The position numbers were made by a program, and so were the translations under genes. From assembly GCF_017581925.1 (NCBI RefSeq), contig NZ_JAGEVG010000011.1, forward strand, positions 1 through 64,000: a stretch of DNA of 64,000 nt. The letters are read 5' to 3'. Shown piece after piece: positions 57,787 through 64,000 of this stretch (position 1 is the stretch's first letter; each line of letters opens with the position of its first letter). The notes beneath the pieces were generated by a model. The model was given only the letters and a program-made list of their open reading frames with translations. It had not been told where the DNA came from and made no database searches. Source of the stretch: Gelidibacter pelagius (GTDB lineage Bacteria > Bacteroidota > Bacteroidia > Flavobacteriales > Flavobacteriaceae).

Positions 57787-59409
57787 ATGAATAATATTAA
57801 ACACAATCTTATGTTAAGAACACTAAAAAATATCTTTCTTGCCTTCACCATCGTGCTGTTTGCACAATCCTGTGAGAGCAATTTAGATTTACAACCAGAA
57901 GACGACCGTCTCACCTCTGGCGTAGCCTTTGATGAGCCTGGCGCATATAAATCCTTTTTGGCTAAGTTATATGCTGGAATTTCTGTAAGTGGCCAGGAAG
58001 GTCCGGCAGGAAACCCAGATTTAACTGGGCTGGACGAAGGGTTTTCCAACTATTTACGTTTGTATTGGTCCATGCAGGAACTGACCACCGACGAAGCTCT
58101 TGTTGGATGGAATGATGGAACCATTAAAGATTTGCACGCACAAACATGGACATCTGGTAACGAGTTTATCCGAACCATGTACAGTAGAATATTTTATCAA
58201 GTGGCATTGACCAATGAGTTTTTGCGTCAGACTTCTGATTCTAAATTAGATGCACGTGGGGTCGACGCCAGCCTACGTTCAGAAATCCAAAACTATAGAG
58301 CAGAAGCACGTTTTATGCGCGCCTTAACTTACTGGCATGCTATGGATCTATTTGGAAACGTACCTTTTGTTACAGAAGAAGACCCGATCGGAGCCTTTCT
58401 TCCAGAACAAATCAAACGTGCTGATCTTTTTAACTACGTAGAATCAGAATTGCTTGCCATTGAAAATGAGATTGTAGCAGCAAGACAGAATGACTATGGA
58501 AGAGCTGATCAAGCTGCGGTTTGGATGTTACTTTCAAAGATTTATTTGAATGCTGAAGTCTATACCGGTACACCACGCTATGCAGATGTCATTACGTATA
58601 CAACTAAAGTGATTGGAGCGGGATATACTATCTCAACCAACCCTTATTACCATCTGTTTTTAGCGGATAATGACACTAATGGAGCGCAATCAGAAGTTAT
58701 TTTTCCAATCACTTTTGATGGTTTGTACACACAATCCTTTGGAGGAATGACCTTCTTGATCCATGCTGCAGTTGGAGGTAGTATGAAACCTGCCGATTAT
58801 GGTATCAACGGTGGATGGGCCGGTCTTAGGACGACATCTGCATTGGTGGAGCAATTTCCTGGAGAAGCTAACTCTGCTGACGGAAGAGCCTTGTTTTACA
58901 CTGATGGCCAATCCAAAGAAATCAATAACACCTCTACGTTCACTGAAGGATATGCGGTAGAAAAGTTTAGAAATGTGGACGTCAACGGCGCTCCGGGTTC
59001 AGATTCTACAGGAGATTTTCCTGATACTGACTTCCCAATGTTCAGATTGGCAGATGCCTATCTCATGTACGCCGAAGCTTTTATTAGAGGTGGTGGCGGA
59101 ACTGCCGCTGATGCCGTTACCTATATCAACCGATTAAGAACAAGAGCTTATGGGAATACCACAGGCAATATAAATCAGGCCGATTTGACGCTCGATTTTA
59201 TTTTGTCGGAGCGCTCAAGAGAATTATTCTGGGAAGCACATAGAAGAACAGATTTAATCAGATTTGGTCAATTCTCTGATCAAGGCATCTGGCCTTGGAA
59301 AAGAAACGTACCTCAGGGTGCTACAACAGATGCATTCAGAGACCTTATGCCTTTACCTGCAACAGATTTAGGCATCAACACCAACTTAGAACAAAACCAA
59401 GGATATTAA
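57787..59409 (+). CDS. susD: SusD/RagB starch-binding surface lipoprotein
   Basis: The 540-residue protein has a lipoprotein signal (LRTLKNIFLAFTIVLFAQSCESN). The SusD fold shows in the helical repeats YRAEARFMRALTYWHAMDLFGNVPFV (the RAEARFLRA signature), and the C-terminal block LDFILSERSRELFWEAHRRTDLIRFGQF is diagnostic. The start may also be the Met at 57811. It caps SusC at the cell surface and binds glucan chains. It follows susC by 4 bases and precedes the SusE/F-like gene by 12 bases. Confidence 0.93.
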   Translation: MNNIKHNLMLRTLKNIFLAFTIVLFAQSCESNLDLQPEDDRLTSGVAFDEPGAYKSFLAKLYAGISVSGQEGPAGNPDLTGLDEGFSNYLRLYWSMQELTTDEALVGWNDGTIKDLHAQTWTSGNEFIRTMYSRIFYQVALTNEFLRQTSDSKLDARGVDASLRSEIQNYRAEARFMRALTYWHAMDLFGNVPFVTEEDPIGAFLPEQIKRADLFNYVESELLAIENEIVAARQNDYGRADQAAVWMLLSKIYLNAEVYTGTPRYADVITYTTKVIGAGYTISTNPYYHLFLADNDTNGAQSEVIFPITFDGLYTQSFGGMTFLIHAAVGGSMKPADYGINGGWAGLRTTSALVEQFPGEANSADGRALFYTDGQSKEINNTSTFTEGYAVEKFRNVDVNGAPGSDSTGDFPDTDFPMFRLADAYLMYAEAFIRGGGGTAADAVTYINRLRTRAYGNTTGNINQADLTLDFILSERSRELFWEAHRRTDLIRFGQFSDQGIWPWKRNVPQGATTDAFRDLMPLPATDLGINTNLEQNQGY

Positions 59410-59421
59410 AAAAACAAACAG

Positions 59422-60768
59422 ATGAAAAATTTTAAAATATTAAGCTTATTTATTTTAGCCATGATTGGGCTAAATTCTTGTGAAACTGATGACGATGTCA
59501 TTTTCATAGCTCAAGAACCGGGTGAATTTGTTTTAACAAATACACTATTGTCAGAATACATTTTAACAGCATCAACTGGAAGTAATCTTGGAGAGCGTTT
59601 TACTTGGAACAGCGCCGATTTCGGAGTCCCAACTAACGTTTCGTATGATTTACAGCGTTCCATTATTGGCGACTTTAGTGATGCCGTATTGGTAGGAACG
59701 ACCGCAGGTAATGAAATTGCTATGACCATTGGTCAAATGATGGCGGTCGCTACTGAAGCTGGCTTAGATAATAATCCTGCAACTCCAGAACCAAACACTG
59801 GTTCTTTCGCTGTAAGAGTTCGTGCCTATGCAGGAGATGGAGGCAGCACAACGGAAATATTTTCTGATGCCAAAACCATTTCAGTAGTGCTTCAAGAAGC
59901 TACGACAGGTGGTAGTGGTGTTTCAGAATCTACATGGGGTATTGTGGGCTCAGGTTATAACGATTGGGGTAACGCAGGGCTTGACGGTCAGTTCTACACT
60001 ACATCAACAGCTAATGTGTTTGTGGCTTATGCAACCTTATTGACTGGTGAAATTAAATTCCGTGAAAACAATGATTGGGCAAATGATTTTGGTGATACTG
60101 GCGCTGACGGTACGCTCGATGCCGGTGGAGACAATATTGCAGTTACCGCAGGTGATTATAAAATTACAATGAACCTAAATGACAATACTTACACTATGGA
60201 ACCATTTTCATGGGGAATTGTAGGTTCTGGTTATAATGATTGGGGCAATGATGGGCCTGATGCTAAATTCTATTATGACTATTTGACTGACACATTTAAA
60301 GTAGGTGCTAGACTGGTAGATGGAGAAATCAAGTTCAGACAAAATAATCAATGGGTAACTGATTTTGGTGACAACGGCGCTGATGGAACATTGGATGCGG
60401 GTGGTGACAATATTGTGGTTACTCCTGGCCATTACACCATCACTTTAGATTTCAACTCCAATGAATATACAATCGAAGCAGGTGACGTTTGGGGAATTGT
60501 CGGTTCAGGATATAATGACTGGGGTAATGACGGATCAGATTTTGCTTTAACTGAAGTACAACCAGATATTTGGGTGGGTGATATTGCCACTTTGATTGAT
60601 GGCGAAATCAAATTCAGACTAAACAACACTTGGGATTCTGATTTTGGAGATACTGGAGCAGATGGAACGTTAGATGCTGGCGGCGATAATATTGTTGTAA
60701 CAGCTGGAATGTATCGTATAATAATGAATCTTTCTGATAATACTTATAAGCTTAACAAAGTCCAGTAA
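59422..60768 (+). CDS. SusE/SusF-like surface lipoprotein with three tandem starch-binding repeats
   Basis: The 448-residue protein has a lipoprotein signal ending GLNSCETDDD; the acidic run after the Cys fits export to the cell surface. Residues about 30-160 are a SusE-type N-terminal domain. Three tandem modules then begin at residues 172, 264 and 357, each opening WGIVGSGYNDWGN and carrying GEIKFR, a Trp, DFGD and GADGTLDAGGDNI. The spacing is 92 and 93 residues. The modules are very alike, which suggests recent duplication. SusE and SusF bind starch at the cell surface and do not hydrolyse it. A terminator follows at 60782-60813. Confidence 0.9.
   Translation: MKNFKILSLFILAMIGLNSCETDDDVIFIAQEPGEFVLTNTLLSEYILTASTGSNLGERFTWNSADFGVPTNVSYDLQRSIIGDFSDAVLVGTTAGNEIAMTIGQMMAVATEAGLDNNPATPEPNTGSFAVRVRAYAGDGGSTTEIFSDAKTISVVLQEATTGGSGVSESTWGIVGSGYNDWGNAGLDGQFYTTSTANVFVAYATLLTGEIKFRENNDWANDFGDTGADGTLDAGGDNIAVTAGDYKITMNLNDNTYTMEPFSWGIVGSGYNDWGNDGPDAKFYYDYLTDTFKVGARLVDGEIKFRQNNQWVTDFGDNGADGTLDAGGDNIVVTPGHYTITLDFNSNEYTIEAGDVWGIVGSGYNDWGNDGSDFALTEVQPDIWVGDIATLIDGEIKFRLNNTWDSDFGDTGADGTLDAGGDNIVVTAGMYRIIMNLSDNTYKLNKVQ
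59935..60768 (+). repeat. three tandem coding repeats of about 276-279 bp
   Basis: Repeat starts are at 59935, 60211 and 60490, each beginning with the Trp codon of WGIVGSGYNDWGN. Each unit encodes one starch-binding module of the SusE/F-like protein. The stretches encoding GADGTLDAGGDNI are the most conserved. Confidence 0.85.
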
Positions 60769-60781
60769 TCTTTGTTATAGG

Positions 60782-60813
60782 AAAGGGCTGTTAATTATTG
60801 ACAGCCCTTTTTA
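60782..60813 (+). terminator. intrinsic terminator after the SusE/F-like gene
   Basis: aaagggctgt pairs with acagcccttt around a 9-base loop, followed by five T. It lies 14 bases after the stop. The T9SS amylase gene downstream is thus probably transcribed at a lower level or from its own promoter. Confidence 0.85.
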
Positions 60814-60907
60814 ATTTCAGTAAAATGAAACCATTCAAGTGAACCTTTTATCAATAAACAGAACTTTTTCAAACGGTTCCACAACAAGAATTAAATCTTA
60901 TAGATAT

Positions 60908-63769
60908 ATGAAAAATCTGTACTTAAAATTACTTTTTTTAATTCCATTCTTTACGTTCGCACAACAACAGAACGTGACCTATTCTGTATTTCCTTCTCCT
61001 TTTGAAGAAGACCAGAATATTACCCTGACATTTAACGGCAACAGCATCAACGAAGCGACTTGGGATGTGGCAGACAATGCCCTTTATCTATGGTCATGGT
61101 CTTATGACCTCAACCTTAGCAATGAGCAAAATAGTCCGACAAATGGAGCCTGGGAAGCATCAAATGAGGCTAATAAGTTGGTCTATGACAGCGGTAATGA
61201 CACCTACAGCATCACTTTTACACCATCCACATTTTATAATAGAACTGGAATAGGACGTATTGGGTTTTTAATTAAAGCCAAAGATGGTTCTGGCGATAAA
61301 AAATCGCAGGATATTTTGGTTGATGTAGGAACTTTCCAAGTGGTGTTAAGCCAACCAACCGCCGGATCCACCACAATCATAAATTCCGGGGAAAGTCTCG
61401 GTATCACCGCGCAAAATACCGGCGGAAACGCCACTTATGTTTTAAAGGAAGCTGGAAATCCGTCACCCCTAAATACGCAATCGGATATCTCAAATTATTC
61501 GTTTACACAAACCAACATTACACAAAACACTCGTTTTGAATTAGAGGTTAGTTTAGACGGAAAAACTATAGTTAAAGAGTTTTCGGTGTTGTTAGATCCT
61601 GGATCAAACATCGGGATTATGCCAACCACTTATCAAGATGGCATCACCTATCTGAGTGCCACAGAGGCGGTTTTGGTTCTCTACGCCACAGGTAAGGACT
61701 TCGTATACGTTGCTGGCAGCTTTAATGACTGGCAGCCAGATGCCTCTTATGCCATGAAGAAAGATCCGACACGTAATAATAAATTTTGGATCAGATTGAC
61801 AGGATTGACGCCAGGACAAATAGAAACCTATCAATATTGGGTGGTTGATAAAACCCCGATTGCCAACTCACCTACCATGGTAAAAACAGCCGATCCTTAT
61901 TCCACCTTGGTATTGTCTCCATTTGATGACCCTTATATTCCGGCGTCCACCTACCCTAACCTTCCGGCATATCCTGCTGGGCAAGAGCGTGAAGTCACCG
62001 TCTTGCAAACAGATCAAACACCTTACAATTGGCAAGTGACCAATTTCACAAAACCTGATAAGGAAGATTTAGTGGTTTATGAAGTATTGATCAGGGATTT
62101 TGGATCTAACCGAAATTTCCAGGATTTGATTGATCGCATCGATTATTTTAAAAATCTAAATATCAATGCCATTGAACTTTTACCCGTAATGGAATTTGAA
62201 GGCAATGAAAGTTGGGGATATAATACGTCATTCCACATGGCCTTGGATAAATTTTATGGCACAGAGAACAAGCTCAAGGAATTTATTGATGTCTGTCATC
62301 AGAACGGCATTGCGGTTATTCTGGATGTAGCATTAAACCACGCTTTTGGAAGAAATCCGATGGTACGAATGTGGATGGATGATCCTGATGGCGATGGTTG
62401 GGGAGATCCAAGTACTGCCAACCCGTATTTCAATACGACACCAAGACATACTTATAACGTGGGTTCTGATTTTGATCATTCCAATCCACGAACAAAAGAT
62501 TACGTTAGGCGCGTTGTAAAACATTGGATTGAAGAATTTAAGATTGATGGTTTCCGCTGGGATTTGACCAAAGGATTTACACAAAACTGTACTGAGAATG
62601 ATGAAGGCTGCACCAATGCCTACCAAGCCGATCGTGTTGCGGTTTTAAAAGAATACGCTGATTATTCCTGGTCCTTGGATCCAACACATTATGTTATTTT
62701 TGAGCATTTAGGCTCTGAAAACGAAGAAAAAGAATGGGCCAATTACAAGTATGATGAAGGTAAAGGCGTCATGATGTGGGGGAATATGAACCATGCTTAT
62801 AATGAGTTGACCATGGGTTTTACAGCAGATATCAGTGGGATTGGACATAAATCAAGACCCACGTTCCAAGGTCCACGTGTGATAGGCTATGCCGAAAGTC
62901 ATGACGAAGAACGTTTGATGTACAAGAATTTAATGTACGGCAACAGTACTAACAGTTCACATGATGTAAAAGATTTAAACACTGCACTATCAAGAATGTC
63001 TGCTTTGGGTGCCGTCACCTTAACCGTCCCAGGCCCGAAAATGATCTGGCACTTTAGCGAATTGGGCATGGAAAACTCCATCTTCACTTGTAATGACGGT
63101 TCAGTTAACGATCCGAGTGGAAACGACGGCGATTGTAAATTAGACACAAAACCACAACCGCAATGGACACAAAACTGGACTGGGGACACCAACAGAAACA
63201 CAATTTACAATGATTGGGCTCGAATGATTGAATTAAAGACCACTGAACCCGTATTTAAAGGCGACTATACGATGACTTCCAATAACCTTACGCCATCCAT
63301 TGAAATCTTTGACAACGCACTACCTTCAAGTGCTCTTAACAAGGTGATTGTTTTGGCGAATTTTGATGTGACAGCACAAACGATGAATACCACAATCCCG
63401 ACGGGACAGACTTGGTATGATTTGATGGACGCTAGCGGGAGCACCACTTATAACGGTGCTACTGTAACCATCGATGCAGGGCAGTTTAGAATTTTTGGAA
63501 ATAAGGCATCAACGTTGAGTACCGACTCCTTCGAGATCACTTCAGGGTTTACTATTTATCCAAACCCAGTGAATGCCACTTTTAAAATCAACAATGAAGT
63601 CAATATGCTTGACATCTATGATTTAACCGGCAAACGTATCAAATCGTTTAAGGGAGATTTTACACAAACAGATAGTTTTGATGTTTCAGATTTGAACCAA
63701 AGCATTTATCTGATTAAGGTTGAAAATAAGAATGGACAAGTTCTGACTTCAAAGCTAATTAAGATGTAG
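60908..63769 (+). CDS. GH13 alpha-amylase with N-terminal beta domains and T9SS sorting domain
   Basis: From the ATG at 60908 the protein is 953 residues with a signal peptide (KNLYLKLLFLIPFFTFAQ). Two N-terminal beta-sandwich regions (about 20-260) precede a CBM48/glycogen-binding-like domain with YVAGSFNDWQPD. The GH13 barrel follows, with VILDVALNHAFG, GFRWDLTKGFT (nucleophile Asp), YVIFEHLGSENE (acid/base Glu) and YAESHDEERL. The last 75 residues are a type A T9SS C-terminal domain (FTIYPNPVNATFKI, LDIYDLTGKRIKSF, IYLIKVENKNGQVLTSKLIKM). It is secreted across the outer membrane by T9SS and starts starch breakdown outside the cell. A non-ATG upstream extension to 60839 is rejected. Confidence 0.9.
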   Translation: MKNLYLKLLFLIPFFTFAQQQNVTYSVFPSPFEEDQNITLTFNGNSINEATWDVADNALYLWSWSYDLNLSNEQNSPTNGAWEASNEANKLVYDSGNDTYSITFTPSTFYNRTGIGRIGFLIKAKDGSGDKKSQDILVDVGTFQVVLSQPTAGSTTIINSGESLGITAQNTGGNATYVLKEAGNPSPLNTQSDISNYSFTQTNITQNTRFELEVSLDGKTIVKEFSVLLDPGSNIGIMPTTYQDGITYLSATEAVLVLYATGKDFVYVAGSFNDWQPDASYAMKKDPTRNNKFWIRLTGLTPGQIETYQYWVVDKTPIANSPTMVKTADPYSTLVLSPFDDPYIPASTYPNLPAYPAGQEREVTVLQTDQTPYNWQVTNFTKPDKEDLVVYEVLIRDFGSNRNFQDLIDRIDYFKNLNINAIELLPVMEFEGNESWGYNTSFHMALDKFYGTENKLKEFIDVCHQNGIAVILDVALNHAFGRNPMVRMWMDDPDGDGWGDPSTANPYFNTTPRHTYNVGSDFDHSNPRTKDYVRRVVKHWIEEFKIDGFRWDLTKGFTQNCTENDEGCTNAYQADRVAVLKEYADYSWSLDPTHYVIFEHLGSENEEKEWANYKYDEGKGVMMWGNMNHAYNELTMGFTADISGIGHKSRPTFQGPRVIGYAESHDEERLMYKNLMYGNSTNSSHDVKDLNTALSRMSALGAVTLTVPGPKMIWHFSELGMENSIFTCNDGSVNDPSGNDGDCKLDTKPQPQWTQNWTGDTNRNTIYNDWARMIELKTTEPVFKGDYTMTSNNLTPSIEIFDNALPSSALNKVIVLANFDVTAQTMNTTIPTGQTWYDLMDASGSTTYNGATVTIDAGQFRIFGNKASTLSTDSFEITSGFTIYPNPVNATFKINNEVNMLDIYDLTGKRIKSFKGDFTQTDSFDVSDLNQSIYLIKVENKNGQVLTSKLIKM

Positions 63770-63790
63770 TTCGAGAAAGATGAGCAAAGT

Positions 63791-63825
63791 AAAAAGAGGT
63801 TCTCAGAAATGAGAAGCTCTTTTAT
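63791..63825. terminator. intrinsic terminator shared by convergent genes
   Basis: aaagaggttctc pairs with gagaagctcttt around a 6-base loop, with one mismatch (g opposite g) in the stem. T-rich sequence follows on both strands. It lies between the T9SS amylase stop and the stop of the convergent DUF488 gene. Confidence 0.75.
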
Positions 63826-63833
63826 TTTAAAAA

Positions 63834-64000
63834 TCACTTAAAATGCTCCAAAACGTCCTTGAGCACAACAGCCTGATTATGCTCTATATCCTTTGCGCCA
63901 TAAAGCAATGTCACTGTTTGATCTTTCGCTTTTTGACATAACTCTTTTAGGGCGTCGGTTTTGTCTTTCAGTTCTTTTTTATATTTAATAGAGAAGTCAT
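63834..64000 (-). CDS. DUF488 family protein (C-terminal part, runs off the right edge)
   Basis: Fifty-five codons of the minus strand are open to the window edge. They end FSIKYKKELKDKTDALKEL, then VTLLYGAKDIEHNQAVVLKDVLEHF and a TGA stop at 63834-63836. TLLYGAKDxxHNQA is the C-terminal signature of DUF488 proteins (YeaO-like), small proteins of unknown function. The N-terminal part is outside the window. Confidence 0.85.
   Translation of the reverse strand, partial: DFSIKYKKELKDKTDALKELCQKAKDQTVTLLYGAKDIEHNQAVVLKDVLEHFK

Overview
The window looks like part of a chromosome from a marine or free-living Flavobacteriaceae (Bacteroidota). The evidence is a SusC/SusD pair, a type 9 secretion (T9SS) C-terminal sorting domain, lipoproteins with acidic residues after the lipid cysteine, a TAnnTTTG-type promoter box, a mevalonate pathway and low G+C. 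No rRNA, tRNA, transposase, phage or CRISPR locus was seen.

Layout. Bases 1-1800 are an AT-rich accessory edge. They hold the C-terminal end of a large protein with an HExxH zinc-protease motif, a small exported protein that may be its immunity partner, and a remnant resembling a sterol-desaturase tail. Bases 1800-11600 hold a phosphatase/GH113-like glycosidase pair, an FAD oxidoreductase with a membrane polyferredoxin, and a glycosyltransferase set (two GT2 enzymes, one GT-C membrane enzyme). Bases 11700-16100 hold a VOC protein and a polyamine operon: arginine decarboxylase, agmatinase, a deoxyhypusine-synthase-like enzyme and an acidic protein. Bases 16500-21000 hold an RsuA/RluB-type protein lacking its catalytic Asp, then isoprenoid genes (UbiA prenyltransferase, mevalonate kinase, diphosphomevalonate decarboxylase) interrupted by a four-helix-bundle gene. 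Bases 21000-31600 are housekeeping and envelope genes plus a small toxin-antitoxin pair. Bases 31500-36000 are an oxidative-repair cluster (three MsrA-type proteins, MsrB, SelO, DUF427, GNAT). Bases 36100-39800 hold an HD-domain protein fused to a Pycsar-effector-like membrane module, whose stop codon overlaps that of a convergent GAF-domain protein.

Bases 40166-63769 are one alpha-glucan (starch/maltodextrin) utilisation locus divided by a LacI regulator and a divergent promoter region. Rightward: SusC, SusD, a three-repeat SusE/F-like lipoprotein and a T9SS-exported alpha-amylase, which together bind and cut glucan at the surface and import the products. Leftward: LacI, an MFS sugar transporter, beta-phosphoglucomutase, GH65 maltose phosphorylase, SusA-like neopullulanase, an esterase, GH31 alpha-glucosidase and two GH13 amylases. 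These cut the imported chains in the periplasm, move maltose inward and convert it through glucose-1-phosphate to glucose-6-phosphate.

Non-coding DNA carries several repeat families. The most notable are palindromes built on an arm resembling ACCWRHMAGGTTT whose two arms change together between copies. A short and a long form of this palindrome bracket a single gene in two unrelated operons (the GNAT gene and the PUL esterase), and one long form supplies the C-terminus and stop codon of an MsrA. All calls are from reading the sequence; no database search was possible.
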